DNA of 64,000 nucleotides, from assembly GCA_947034895.1 (NCBI GenBank), contig OX344762.1, positions 37,242,760 through 37,306,759 of the forward strand. Direction: 5' to 3'. Position numbers and translations under genes: made by a program. The notes beneath the pieces were generated by a model. The model saw only the letters and a program-made list of their open reading frames with translations. It searched no databases and was not told where the DNA came from. This document shows positions 24,081 through 36,289 of this stretch, piece by piece. Each line of letters starts with the position of its first letter. Position 1 is the stretch's first letter. The stretch comes from Rhytidiadelphus loreus. Taxonomy: Eukaryota > Streptophyta > Bryopsida > Hypnales > Hylocomiaceae.

Positions 24081-26067
24081 CACTACAACAACAACAATGT
24101 TTTATGACTGCAAAAATATGACTGAGGATGACTGGCGACTACTCGCAGTCATATTCTTGGAGGTCAATACTTTGGAGAGAAATATGACTACAAAATATGA
24201 CTGCTACTTGTTTTTGGACCTTGTACTTCACGGGCGTATATTATACGTCCGTTAGGAACACCAAAATATTTCATAGGGAACGGTAGGGAATTTGTTTGAG
24301 AACATTGAGTTATATTATTAGTCATATTTTCATGGTAGTAACATTTTTTGTTTTGGGGCAACCTAAGAAAAACATGGGCAATCAAAAAAAATATAGACAA
24401 GCCATTGTTTAAAATTTTGAAACCTAGCCACCACTTTTTAGGGTTTTGAAACCCTAGCCATCATCTTTTTAGGGTTTTGAAATCCTAGCCACTACTTCTT
24501 TTGACTCTTCTTCCTTATCTTTTGTTGTCTTTTGTCTCTTGTCTCTTGTGTCTTTGATTTCACTCTTATTTCTTAGTTATTGTGTTTTGTTGCATTTTGA
24601 GTTTATTCTTGTTTTTTAATTGTTGTGTTTTGTTGCATCTTGAGTTGATTCTTGTTTCTTAGTTGTTGTGTTTTGTTGCATCTTGAATTCACTCTTGCTT
24701 CTTAGTTGTTGTCTTTTGTTGCATCTTGAGTTACTCTTACTTCTTAGAGTTGTTGTCTTTTCTTGCATCTTCACTCTTGCTTCTACATTTTAATTCTTTC
24801 TTCTTCTTATTTCTTACATTTTGTTCTCTCTTCTTTTTTTTTGTTTTTTTTGTTGCATCTTAACTCTTTTTTTTTTTTTTTTTGTTACCTCTTAGTAGTT
24901 GCTCCTTATTGTTTCTTGTGCATTTTAAATTGTATTTGTTGTTATTCCTTAGCACTTGTTGCCTTTTTTCTCCTTGTTCTTTGCATCACCATTGTTTTTC
25001 TTCTTACCCTAAATTTGTATTACATATTTTCTATTGTTGTAAACTTTTGAAGATTGAGCTTTGTTGTATGTTCAATAAAAATTAACCTCCTATTTCTTTA
25101 ATTGTATATGCAAGCAACAAAATTGGAACAAAGTCGTTGGAGGCTACTTGCAACTCACTTCATATTATTGTAAGAAATATAGTCTCTATTGACTTATGTA
25201 AATAATTTATTGTGATATACATATTTTGTATTTGTGACTAATAAATTATAAATGTCATTGAAAGGAGTCACATTCCTTCTTATATATTCCCTTTCCAATA
25301 TAATTGTTTCTTGTATATCTTTAAAATCATATGTATTTGTTTTTAACTACATGAAATCTTTTATTCAATTGTTAAATCATTTTAATGTATGATTGCAAAT
25401 ATGTTTAGGTATCCTACAACTATTGTATGATTTGTTCAATTCATAGTTCAAAATACATATTAATAAAAAAATGACTACTTGGAGTCACAAAATGATTATA
25501 ATAATTTTCAAAAAATGACTAAATGCTCTCAATATGACTGAAAAAGATGACTGAGAAGAGTCGTTTTACAATTTATAAAAAAATATGACTCACCGCAGTC
25601 ATATTCCACGTCATCAAAAAATATGACTCAATGCAGTCATATTTCATAGTAATAAAAAATATGACTGACCGTAGCCATATTCCACGTCATCAAAAAATAT
25701 GACTGAACGCAATCATATTCTAAAAAATATGATTGAACGCAGTCATATTCCACGTCATCAAAAAATATGACTGGACGCAGTCATATTCCATGTAGGATTT
25801 TTTCATTTACTTGGGCAGCTCAAGAAAAAGTAAAAGAAAGTAAAAATATACGCCTTGAAGGTATACTATGGCTAATTATGGATATTTATACCGCTCAACT
25901 TATATGACTGCCAATATGACTAATGTCTGAAGCGACTGCTTCTAAATGACTGCAATCAGTTATATTCCGAGTCATCTACAGTGATTTTTGCGCGAGTCAT
26001 ATTTTTTGATTTTACGACTCACTGCAGTCATTTTTTGCACTCATAAAACGTTGCTTTTGTTGTCGTA
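24081..26067. mobile_element. Non-autonomous CACTA element 1
   Basis: The left end is CACTACAACAACAACAATGT, the classic CACTACAACAA terminus of the CACTA (En/Spm) superfamily. The right end reverse-complemented is TACGACAACAAAAGCAACGT, a decayed version. A GTA is present at 24078-24080 and 26068-26070. Removing the element and one GTA restores a sequence matching a duplicated motif nearby, which supports the 3-bp target duplication. Both subterminal zones are packed with copies of ATATGACT.../...AGTCATAT in both orientations, expected as transposase binding sites. No transposase ORF. The interior is related to the element at 43276-45812 in the opposite orientation. Confidence 0.88.
25540..25800. 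repeat. Subterminal palindromic repeat array of CACTA element 1
   Basis: About six copies of a unit of roughly 35-40 bp with the core AAAAAATATGACT, then CGCAGTCATATTCCACGTCA. Each unit is itself an imperfect palindrome. This is the kind of dense subterminal repeat used as a transposase binding array in CACTA elements. Confidence 0.8.
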
Positions 26068-26070
26068 GTA

Positions 26071-26821
26071 GGTCAAAATTCTTTCTCGAATTAGGTGGTG
26101 CTTGTTATTCAAGTCCATAGAGGATTCCACATGGCTTAATTAGTGGAGCGTTGGCAATTGACTCTAGGATTCAACATTGGAGAAAATGATGTCTCTAGAA
26201 TAATCCTTGCGGTCTTGCTTCAAGGTAGATCAGAACTCTCATTCTATACAAAGCAGTGATCAATGTACACATCCACATGGCTTGATAAATAGATCAATAT
26301 TAATACTCAATTGGACTTTTTACTATGCCATTGGAAAAGGTTGAAATCTTCCTTTTTTGTCATTTTCTCACTTTAAGCAAGGAACAATGATGCTTTTGTC
26401 AATACCTCTAAGCTCATAATTTTGATACAAGTGAAAAACAACAACTTTTGGTACATTTATTTGGAATACATTCTTAAGTGTATATTTTTTCTTTGAATTT
26501 TCAACCAATCTCAACAAAAAATTATGATTATCTATTGCTCTAAGAACTAGTCTTTGTACAATTATGTTGTTCACTTCGGTTTTGTTGAATTGGTTGTTTT
26601 GAAGATTTTAAAGATTCAAGCATTACTTTGAATGAGACATTAAAGAATTACTCAACGAAATCCGGAGTCAATAAGCTGGTCTACAACCCTTTTCGCAAAA
26701 TTCCTTATTATCACATCTGTAAACAACTTTTTTCTTGTCGCAAGACACTGAGCGCGACCCCTCTTCTTCGCCATCTTCATCAGCAAACGCGAGCTTCCTG
26801 TTTTGCTTCAAGTCTCTCCTC
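26071..26821. other. Spacer and probable 5' UTR or promoter of the SmF gene
   Basis: From about 26735 the composition becomes more GC-balanced (GACACTGAGCGCGACCCCTC, CATCTTCATCAGC), which fits the SmF leader. No convincing TATA box could be assigned. The upstream part, 26071-26600, is AT-rich spacer. Confidence 0.4.
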
Positions 26822-28147
26822 ATGGCGGTCGGTCATTTCATTGTGCCCTCATTGAATTTATTCGAAGTGTTTAATTCGTTCTGTTCTGCTTCTGATTTCG
26901 AAACCTTGCGGTCTACATTTGCTGAAGGTGTCATTCTTTCAGGCTTAATTTGTTTTGTTGTGTATTTGGATTCGGATGCTCAAGTCGAAGATTGCGAAGA
27001 ACTGACTGAATGATTCCCTTGTTGTTGTTGCTGCATTGTTGTGTAGACTGTTCCAGTGAATCCCAAGCCTTTTCTCAACGACTTGACGGGGAAGCCTGTG
27101 ATCGTGAAACTGAAGTGGGGCATGGAGTACAAAGGTACGTTGCGCTTTTTCTTTAATCATTTGAATTTCGGAGCCGTTGCCTGATCGATGCCGTGAACTT
27201 TGCTGTGTCGTCGTAATCTCTTCCTAAACCCCAAACCCTAGTTTCTCAGAATTAGGGTTTTGGAGTTGAGCAAGGCGCTCAGTGTAGTTCCTTTTATTAG
27301 AATGACCAAATTCTTTGATTGTGTTTTGGAATTGCATGGGAAGTCCAATGAATCGAAGTATGCCACGTGTGAATACTATTTGCAAAATTTATACGGGTTT
27401 AAAATTTTATCGGTTGATGACCTAAACTGACAGGAGTTCTGATGAGAAGATGGTGTTCATTATAAAAACAAGGATGTACTCATAGACTGTATTTAGGTAT
27501 TTATCACAATTAGCTACTGATGAGATTGTGGCCATTGGATTCCTGAAAACAGGGTACTTGGTATCAGTTGATTCATATATGAATCTGCAGGTACTTTTTC
27601 ATTTCCATATCCTCATCTGGTTGTTGAATGAATCTGAATTAAGCCCAGAGTGTGTACTCCTGTGGCCATGCTGATGCTTTTGATCAGTGATAGCTGGGAG
27701 TTGATTCCCTGAATCCTAAAACCATTTGTGGCACCCTTTCTCTGGTGCATTGTGCATATTCTGCAGTGATTTTATGGAAACCATAAAACTTGGGGATTTG
27801 GGGTTTACTTTTGATTGATGATGATGATAGATAGAGCTCCCTATCAGTCCTGACCATGCTTGTTTGAGGTTGACAGCTAGCAAGTACGGAGGAGTATGTG
27901 GATGGGGCATTTACTGGCAACTTGGGAGAGGTCCTGATCAGGTCTAGCTTTTCATATCCCTTTATGCTTTATCATTTGCATGTGTTTCGTGTGTTTAGAT
28001 ACAATCATGGTATGAGAAGTTGTTCAAGCATTTGCTGTCCTTCCAGATGATGCCTTCTGAAGTCTACCTTGTATTTGCAGATGTAACAATGTCATGTACC
28101 TAAGGGGTGTCCCTGAAGATGAAGACGCTGCTGAGGACGACGATTGA
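26822..28147 (+). CDS. SNRPF: Small nuclear ribonucleoprotein F (SmF)
   Basis: SmF is a core Sm protein. It takes part in the seven-membered Sm ring around the Sm site of U1, U2, U4 and U5 snRNAs in the nucleus. Five coding exons: 26822-26827 (only Met-Ala), 27047-27134, 27553-27590, 27877-27941 and 28081-28147, all with GT-AG introns, giving 87 aa. The product starts [20 protein letters not shown]. It then shows the Sm1 motif ([20 protein letters not shown]), an NLQLA linker, and the Sm2 motif with IRCNN and the [10 protein letters not shown] tail, all typical of SmF. It ends in an acidic run. Length fits the family. The first exon carries only two codons, so it would be missed by ORF scans. 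The ATG/GCG start is the only one giving the conserved N-terminus. Confidence 0.95.
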
Positions 28148-29174
28148 CGAGGGTGCAGTAATGTGGCAGATTTTGCATATTCCTGTAAACACTTTTCAAT
28201 TTCAGATCTTTTAGGTGTGACGTGGCTCGGGTTCAGTGTTGTGAATTCCGTGCAGGACTGTAGTGATCTTGGGTACGATCCCAGCAGCCACATAAGTTTA
28301 TCCATTCTCATCTATACTTTTTTCAAGAAAGGGCCTCAACCCGATTTTGGTGGATTCAGACGTGATAAGCAGTGGTTAGTATTCAGATGCCGACATTTTT
28401 GTTAGTAGCAAGAGATGATTCAGGTCAGAGAATCCTTTCATTCCACTAATATACTAAACATCCATAATTAAAACGCCCATCAATAGATACATTAGTTACA
28501 TGATTCACTTCGTTTGTAGGAACTATTCATCGTTATGGACCAGATAACCTGCGAGAACTGGAAGGCCTAAGAAGTTTATTGGAAATAATGTCAGTTCATT
28601 CCTTGAATCTTGAATGTCCAAATCTGTACTTTTTGATTGATCAAAGGGCTCACATTGAGTAGAGGACATATGAATTTTAGTGGTTTCTTATGAGCCAAAG
28701 AGAGTGACGCTGTTGCCTCGAAATTTGGACTTGACATTATGAGTAGTTGTTGAACATGTGTATACTGTATCACCCACGATAAGGTTGGAAAAGGTCTTGG
28801 ACACGGTTCACTATTACACGGTAAGGCTTCGATCCTTCTAATTGGCCTCCAGTTTGTAGATGCTCATCCTTTCATTGAGCTGTGTTCACTGTTTGCAAGG
28901 TGCAACTTCAAACCGTCGCCAAGGTTGGAACATTGACTTACTGACCATTTATTCCTGTGTGAAAGTAGATAACCGTAGAAGGTTACAGATTTGGACATGC
29001 AAGATTCAAGGATTGAAAGATTCCCGTGAAAGTAATAACCTGGGATGTTTAGCACCATAACTAGTTTTGAAATTCTGAATCATAGCAGCAGCATAACATT
29101 ATACAACTACATTGATTGTTGTTCCCGAGAGAGTCAAAGTAAAGAGGCTGTGAACATGTTTCATAGGTTAACCC
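28148..29174. other. Spacer with a widely spaced inverted repeat
   Basis: CCTTGAATCTTGAATGTCCA AATCTGTA near 28601-28631 recurs inverted near 28983-29012 (TTACAGATTTGGACATGCAA followed by GATTCAAGG). The arms are about 30 bp with an interval of about 350 bp. It could be a small TIR element, but its outer ends are unclear. No gene beyond the SmF 3' UTR. Confidence 0.4.
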
Positions 29175-29770
29175 TTAACCCCTAAATGCCGGAGGCACTC
29201 AAATTTGGTGTTTGCAAAACTTTGAAGTTAAATAAAACCTAACCAAGTTGCTATTTTTAGTAGTTTATACTTTTGGAAAGTTCATCTTGAAGTCTAGTTT
29301 TAGCATCAAAAATCTGATCTTGAAAATAAATGATAGTGATTTTTCTATGCAAGATTTTGTGCAAGGGTACCCATTGCAATCTTGGCTTCTTGTAGTGTTA
29401 AAGAGCTCTTGGAAATGAGCCTCAAATACACTAGATCTTGAAGAAAAAATCACATTCAAAATTCATTAAAAAAATTTATGGAGTAGATTTTGAGAAGCCA
29501 TAAATTGATTGGGGTTATACATGTTAAGCCCTTTAACCTCATATTTTTTTGGTCATCAACTTTTTAGATTTGACTTGTAAAAAGACTTTCACTCTATAAG
29601 TGATATTGTTGTGTTTTCTTTTCCTATGAGATCTCTAATATATGTAGTTTGAATTTGTACGATTCTAATTCAAAAGAAAATTGATACAATTTATCAAAAT
29701 GTTGGCATTTTGTTCAATTTAGAGCAAATTTCAAGAAGTTCAAAACAAGCCTTGGGCATTTAGGGATTAA
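29175..29770. mobile_element. TTAA/CCC element, long family, intact ends
   Basis: Left TTAA/CCCCTAAATGCCGGAGGC, right GGGCATTTAGGGA/TTAA. Size 596 bp, no transposase. The interior aligns with 9826-10410. Its ends also resemble those of the nested pair at 49029-50952 (CCCCTA.ATGCC), which links the long and mid-size TTAA families. Confidence 0.78.
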
Positions 29771-31542
29771 AGGATAGACCCTACTTGAGGGGCTTGGTTT
29801 TCGAAGAATCTTCAGGATTGCATCTCCAACACACCTACATATCAACTAAATATCATTACCAATGCACCTACATACCAATTTAATATCATCAATCTCTTTG
29901 TCTAAAAAACAATGGAATCTATCATGCTAAGTTTTGGATTTCAAGTCACAATTTGAATGTATGATTCTTGTATTGGGAAGTGTGTTAGAATTTTTGAATA
30001 GTAGCTTTGAGATTGACATTGCCTTGAAGAGGGCACAAGCTCATCAATGATTGGTCTTTTGAGCAAGCTTCATGATGCAAATGCCATTTAGATTTTGAAA
30101 ATCAATTTTGTGACAACCTCTCTGGGATCCGAAATGTCCTTTAATGATTAATGCAACTAGTTTTTGTTCATTCTTTGGAAAATTAATATCTGCCATCAAC
30201 TAAATTGTAGAGACAAATTACTGCCAAATTTGGTTAAAATTTAGCATTCTAACATAAAAATAGTTAATTGTAAACAATTAACATTGAATTGGTAAATCTA
30301 AAAACACTAATTTCAATGTCATCTGGTTGAACATTTTGCAAGGAACATCTACTAATTATCTGAATCTACTTTTGGGAAACATCTACTTGTTATTCTCTGA
30401 ATCTACTTTTGGGGAACACTCTCGTCGATATCGAGCCGAGCTTCCGCATCCGTGCCTGACTTCTACCCGTTGTCAACAGTGCCAATTCCTTGCCTTGAAG
30501 ATATCATGCAACCCACCTGGGCAAAGGAAGTGACGGACGGACCTGCAAATGATTACACGACTTTCGATGCAAGAGCAGCATACTGTATTATTTATTCGTG
30601 GAGACGACGACGGATTCAAAGCCGATCGATCAGCGCAGTGTTGACTGCTTTAATTTTTTTCTTCTCTTCACTATCTTCCAATAAGGCAATAATTAAGTGA
30701 ATTCCACTCCACACATATACGGCATGGCCACTACCTGGCTGATGCCTCCGAGAATGATGGAAAGATACCCGCATTATGAAACTATTTACGTCAATCGGCA
30801 CTTGAAGGTGGAGCTTCGTCGTGCATGAGTGTGACGCGCCTTAGCTTTCAATGGCTATGCGGAATTTACTGCACCAATGGTTAACTGATCGGATGCAGAT
30901 AACTTATTAGACGGAGTCGGTTGAAATGAAATCATTACAATAGACTGCTATCAATAATTGTGATGCGGCTGGCTTTTGGAAAGGTGAGGTATGGGAATTG
31001 CTCAGCCTGGAGGTTTTATTTGAGTGACGGTAAGCCCAAGTCACTTCTGGGAAGTAAGCGTAGCGTGTTCCGTGGATTTTTAGAAGTTTGGGACTTCAGC
31101 TTGAGGCCATTATTATTCGACAGGCAGCTCTCGGTATTCACCAGAAAAGAGGCAGAATATTTTGTCATTGTTAAGTGTGTTGGAAATTCAACGAGAAGGT
31201 CAAACCTTTAGGACGATTGTCCAAATTAACACATTGACAAGCTGACCAAAATAATTAAGAAGAAATAAACGAGAAACTAGCAATGGACTTGCTGAGATAG
31301 AGATAGAGAGATATGAGTCATGGAGTCACACAAAAAGAAGAATAGTATTGGTCTTTTTTTCTGTTTAAATTATTTCTTATTGCATTAAGTAACTCAAATG
31401 ATACCCTGATTTAATTGTTGATTGCTGCTATGGATATATGGGGGCGAAATTTACATGCCTTGATTTTTAAGTTATTCTTTCTTTATCTCTTTTTAGTTCT
31501 TAACTTCTTGGAGTCGTAATGAAAGAAAGAATTAACATAGAT
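29771..31542. other. Spacer, no gene recognised
   Basis: AT-rich up to about 30400, then more balanced. ORFs at 30452-30700 and 30960-31211 show no recognisable domain, and neither is claimed as a gene. Confidence 0.35.
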
Positions 31543-31860
31543 GGGCAATTTCGTTAAAATGGCGCCATTTCACTATTCTGGCAGTTTTCACAGTTCAGAC
31601 CGGGCGGTCTGAAATGTACAACAGTCCTAGATGTTTGAAATCTATAACTCTTCTAGATTCCTGAAATCTACTCTTATCCTAGATGTCACTTTAAAAATGT
31701 AGTCCCTGAAATCTAAAATTTATATATGTCCTAGATCTATGAAATCTATATAAATCAAAGATTTCTAAAATCTACACTTGTACTAGATGTTACTTTTACA
31801 GTTCAGATTGGGCAGTCTGAAAATGGCACATGGAATACCGCCATTTTAACGAAATTGTCC
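31543..31860. mobile_element. TIR element GGGCAATTTCG...CGAAATTGTCC
   Basis: Left end GGGCAATTTCGTTAAAATGG CG and right end reverse-complemented GGACAATTTCGTTAAAATGG CG: 22 bp with one mismatch. A second internal pair (CAGTTCAGACCGGGCGGTCT near the left, CAGTTCAGATTGGGCAGTCT near the right) is in direct orientation. Flanks share a CATAGAT/ATATAGAT motif, but an exact duplication could not be fixed. No ORF. Confidence 0.7.
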
Positions 31861-32819
31861 ATATAGATGATAAAACTTACAGGAAACAATGATCACTTCA
31901 TAGGCTAATTAAACTTGATTTATTAAAACTTGGATTTTCACTCAATAAAAACATGGGGTTGTCTTTACTCTCAATTATCCCACAGCCACACTTCTGCTTT
32001 TTTCTATTGCATTTCTGAAAATTGACATTTTATGAATGAAATTAACGGCATCCCATAACATTGTTTCCATAATGAGAGAGCTTGGGTCCCTTTTGCATGA
32101 TCCCTGAAAAGGTGACACCCACGACACTTGAACAAAATTGTCTTATATCACTCCTCAGTCAATCCCAATCCTTAAATTAACTGATAAGTTCATCCCTGGA
32201 GGTACATCTACATCTACATCTAGCAAAGCATAATACCTTCAGTTCCATTGCCTGGTTTTTACACAACGACTGTCTCCAACTTCCTATTTAGAGACTCCAG
32301 GCAGGCAGTGGCCAGGTGAATGAAAGTCTACCTGCGACACGTTAAAATTGTGTCGAGGCTGCAACTGTATCACATGCCTCAGGCTGGCATGCATGATTGA
32401 ATGGGCTTACCTTAGATGCTGCTCACCTCGAAGTGAAACGGCGATGACATATAGGCCACACTATTTAAATACTCTCCAGTAGCCAGTCGCATTAGTTACA
32501 GTACATATCCCTTCCCATCTCACAAACAAGCTCCACTCCCACCTCCCAAACTTCAAGCTCCCGTCGACATTCATCACGCTCTCTAGTGTGGCTAGATCAA
32601 GAGAGTGTGACAGCACCGTCCGGAACAAGAGCAGATCGATTTCAGTGACTCGATCAATTCGAACTAGCCGGTACAGTGAGCTTGGAGTTGTGGTTTGAAA
32701 CATATTGATATCCATTTCTGTGGTAGCCAGGGGAATTCGTCATTCTGCAGTGATCGACAGAGCCTGAGGTTGGAGCTAGTTAGAGCTAGTCAGACTGGTT
32801 TTGTGTTATTTATTTCAGA
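31861..32819. other. Spacer and promoter/leader of the secreted peptide gene
   Basis: CACTATTTAAATAC at about 32459-32470 is a possible TATA-type box about 350 bp before the ATG. CTCCACTCCCACC pyrimidine-rich leader sequence follows. The upstream part has no gene. Confidence 0.35.
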
Positions 32820-33038
32820 ATGGCGAAGCAGCAGATGGCGGCAGTGATGGTGGTGTTGCTGTTGTGTGTGTGCATGTCGTCGGTGTCGGTGCAAGTGAGC
32901 GCTCAAGGCTCGCCTGCTCCTGCGCCTTCCACAGGCTATGAGCCAGTGCCATCTCCATATGTTGCTCCCGAGGGATCGCCTGTTTACGCTCCCACTTACG
33001 CGCCAGTTGAAGCTCCGGGACCTACGGCAGGCATTTGA
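32820..33038 (+). CDS. Secreted Pro/Ala-rich arabinogalactan-type peptide
   Basis: A 72-aa single-exon protein. Residues 1-29 form a clear signal peptide (MAKQQMAAVMVVLLLCVCMS, cleavage probably after VQVSA). The mature part is about 43 residues, rich in Pro, Ala, Ser and Tyr (QGSPAPAPSTGYEPVPSPYV ... APTYAPVEAPGPTAGI). AP/PA/SP dipeptides are expected sites for prolyl hydroxylation and arabinogalactan addition, and the YxP motifs recall extensins. There is no hydrophobic C-terminal tail, so no GPI-anchor signal, unlike typical AG peptides. It is probably secreted to the cell wall. The start is the first ATG after a long leader. An inverted, inactivated copy lies at 36290-36503, which supports this being a real gene family. 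Confidence 0.75.
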   Translation: MAKQQMAAVMVVLLLCVCMSSVSVQVSAQGSPAPAPSTGYEPVPSPYVAPEGSPVYAPTYAPVEAPGPTAGI

Positions 33039-33684
33039 TTCGGGATCGACAGAGAGTCGATCGGTTGGTATTACTTGAATACATATAATTTGTACGTGGT
33101 TCGAAAATTGTGATGGATCGGAGGTCGAAAGGATGGGGAGTACTTTCCAGAAGCGCAATTTTTGCTGCTGGGGGGAGAGTACGTGTAGTAGTTTGCGGTG
33201 CATGCATGGAGCTCAGCAATTAATGTTTGATGACTAGTTTTTGAATTCTGCCTGGAAACCGAAATAAGCCTCGAGATAGAGGACGTGTAGTGAATCTAGT
33301 TGTGCCAGCTCAAATAAGTGATGAGATATGTGATTTGTGTTCATATTTCAGAGAAATGGAAAAAAAATTGGTTGGAGTTGAAGCAGCTTCGATCTTTTGA
33401 AATTGTGCGTTTGGAATTTTGTGTTTTTTGTAATTTATCAATGTATTGATTGTGTGGAAACAAATTTGTTACGCATGCATGCATGTGTTTTTAGAAATGC
33501 CAGGTGCAGCTTGATTCAACAATATGTTACTTCAATTCCACTGTACTTGAATCTCGTGCTGGGTGCTCGGAGCGTACGTCTGCGACTCAGTTGAGAGATA
33601 TGAAGCTACTCAGAGGATACCATTCCGCGTCCGTCAGTATATTCAACATTTCAACAAGCCTGAGAGAGGGAGTTTTGGAAGTTG
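33039..33684. other. 3' UTR and spacer
   Basis: Includes the probable 3' UTR of the secreted peptide gene. No other gene recognised. Confidence 0.4.
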
Positions 33685-33771
33685 TACAGTACCCTGACAA
33701 AAGAATGTCGTCCCTCCAGTGGCAGTGATGGGCGAACTCGTGACCGACAATCTTTTTGGCAGGGTACCGTA
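33685..33771. mobile_element. Mini-hairpin element TACAGTACCCTG, copy 1
   Basis: Left TACAGTACCCTGACAAAAGA pairs with the right end, whose reverse complement is TACGGTACCCTGCCAAAAAG A. The element is 87 bp with 20-bp arms. A close relative lies at 34616-34700. Confidence 0.65.
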
Positions 33772-33903
33772 ATTCCAAGTTGTGGACGCCGAACATTCAA
33801 AAAAACTTTTTAGAGAGAAGTATGAGTGCGATGAATCGATTATCACTGGATTTATGAACAGGCTCTTGAGAGAACTTATGGTCACAAGTGTGAATTAATC
33901 GTT

Positions 33904-34048
33904 AATTTCGTTAAATTGGCGAGATTCTGGGCTACAATAATTGTGAAATTCATCTACAGAAAGAATCAAAAGCTAAGATCATCGGAATAGGTTTTCGTTT
34001 CAGGCAGCCAGAGTTAGTAGTGGAATTCCCCCCAATTTAACGAAATTG
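33904..34048. mobile_element. Short TIR element with AATTTCGTTAAATTGG ends
   Basis: AATTTCGTTAAATTGG near 33904 is inverted near 34033-34048 (CCAATTTAACGAAATT). The motif and the following GAGATTCTGG resemble the left end of the element at 31543-31860, so it may be an internally deleted relative. A further single CGTAACGAAATTGATGC near 34330 may be another fragment. Confidence 0.5.
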
Positions 34049-34615
34049 AAGTGGTTAGGTTGGGTAGCAGCGGGATCTAGTCACCTTGAATGTGATAACA
34101 CCGTTTATGTGTGCAGGAGTCGCATCGCAATTAATAGAAACTAAGGGTAGAGGATACATATACTAAAGACATGAGAACGGCAGTTCTATTATTATGGCGG
34201 AAAATCGATCACTACATTGGCAGAGTTTTCCAAACGGGTGCCAGACGGGTGCCTGGAAACCGAAATCTATGCCAGACAGTCCTAGTTTCTAGAGTTTTGT
34301 GCAGCTGGATATTACAATTTTGAACAGCAACGTAACGAAATTGATGCTTTTAAGGACTCGGACCTATGTCTGACCCCCAAAACCAACAGCAATTCAATCG
34401 TCTGTTTATACATTTAGGTTGAACTGTTGTTGTCGAAGTGTTGTAAGTATGACTTGCTAGATGTCTATGTTCATTGATCTTGGTATGGAGGTCGTCTATT
34501 GACACTACCTTCCCACTTCGAAATTACATAATACAAGCCTTACTCTTTTATAGTGATAAGATTTCCACGTTAACAGATTTGACCCTAGTACCCAAAGTGA
34601 TATCCAGATTCAGTG

Positions 34616-34700
34616 TACAGTACCCTGCCAAAAAGACTGCCATCCACTCATCCATCACTGCACTTGAAGGACAACATTCTCTTTTTGGCAGGGTATTGCA
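34616..34700. mobile_element. Mini-hairpin element TACAGTACCCTG, copy 2
   Basis: Left TACAGTACCCTGCCAAAAAG pairs with the right end, whose reverse complement is TGCAATACCCTGCCAAAAAG. The element is 85 bp. Same family as 33685-33771. Confidence 0.65.
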
Positions 34701-36289
34701 CATTCGGGGCAACCTTGTTATGGACACCCTATTGTGACATTCAAATTTTTTACACAAAATAGATATAATTGGAATTTTTTGTCTTGAATAATTTTACATT
34801 CAATTCTTATGCAACCTCATTCAATCAAGTGTACCAAATTTCAATTTCAGAAAAATAAAACTTCATGTATGGTAAATTGTTTCATTTAATATTCATGGTT
34901 TTACTTGAAAATTGAATGAAAAACGTTGGTGATGAATTTTAAAACTTTGATTGCATAGATATGTAGGAAGCATCCATATGCACATCATTCATGTTAAAAA
35001 GAAAACCATTACGTAACAAAAATATGAGCTAGAAAGATTTCAATGTGAGGTTGTTGTATGACCAAACTTTGTGAAATAGATGTCTCTAGATTTTAACTTG
35101 ATTTTGGCAAAGTAATTGTACCATTGTGCTCAAGGGTACTAAATTAGTTATAATATAAGAGTCAAATAGCAAAATCAAAGTACAATTGCATCCTATTTTG
35201 TGCATGATTATTGCAATGACACAATAGGTGTGCATAACATGGTTGCGGGGTACTGTAAACGACTGGTACATTCACTCCAGATCATACGCTGCGTTTCACT
35301 TGAGCAGCTAGCAATCCATCCATGAACATTCAATAATTACATAGATCGATCAGTTCCCACAATGCACAGCAATTCCAAAATATTCAAGCTGCTTTACTTC
35401 AACCAAGTTTTTCCATCACGTTCTCAGATACACGAACACAAGTCCGTCAATATTACCCTGCCTCAGAATACATTAATTTGAAGTGACACCGATTCACGGA
35501 CTGTAGCTCTGAGCTCTCACTCATGTCCCGTGACACCGATTCACGGACTGCAACTCTGAGCTCTCACTCATGTCCCGTGAAATTGAAGCTTTTTGCAGAA
35601 TAAGGAAACTATACATCAATCAAGAATAAGTTCCTGATCTGGGTGAACTGGAAAAGCTACTTTATTATTATCAGATGCGGCCAAATTACAGGCACCAGAA
35701 ACCAGTGAAGACCATTTCATGACTTAGTCAAAAGAATCAATATTTTTGAACAAAAAGAAGTCCCTATATGACCAGTTCAAAACTGTTATTTTAAAAGAAT
35801 CAGGCCGGAGCCCAAATTCCGTCGTCTTTAATTCTTCAGACAAGCACTTCAACACCAGATTACATTACTCGATGAAAGGAAACATGAGTCCATTGCAACT
35901 AGCTGGACTTTTTCTCCCACCTGAGAGTTTCAACCAGTCTCAGTGAGGGATTTCTTATAATTACATTCGTCAGATATCTTTGACCATTGATCGATAGACC
36001 CTGGAGCCTTCCCTTGCATGTCCACAGATCTCAAGAAGCCTTATTATCGACCCCAAAGCTTTCAAAGCCCTCACTGCTCTCTAGATCTGACGTACTTCGC
36101 TATCCTATCCATGGTCTAACTCTCATAACTAGCCTTGACAAAATCACAAAATTATTTTGAACAGTCAACAACAAACGAAGACACGATTCTTACCATATTA
36201 GTACTCATCGATCGAATCGACGTACTTATCAATGTTTTCTACCACATTAATTGCAACAGCATTATTACGTTGAATCCAATGCGGGTGTC
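34701..36289. other. Spacer with a 49-bp tandem duplication
   Basis: At about 35486-35581 the unit containing GACACCGATTCACGGACTG, then CTCTGAGCTCTCACTCATGT, then CCCG occurs twice in a row with one or two differences. No gene recognised elsewhere in the stretch. Confidence 0.6.

Noticed and set aside
24763..25085. 95-codon Leu/Phe/Ser-rich ORF as a membrane protein
   Set aside because: It comes from a pyrimidine-rich low-complexity tract inside CACTA element 1. The matching purine-rich tract in element 2 gives a similar artefact on the other strand (44848-45039).
25540..25800. CRISPR-like array
   Set aside because: Units are contiguous imperfect palindromes without unique spacers, in a plant CACTA element.
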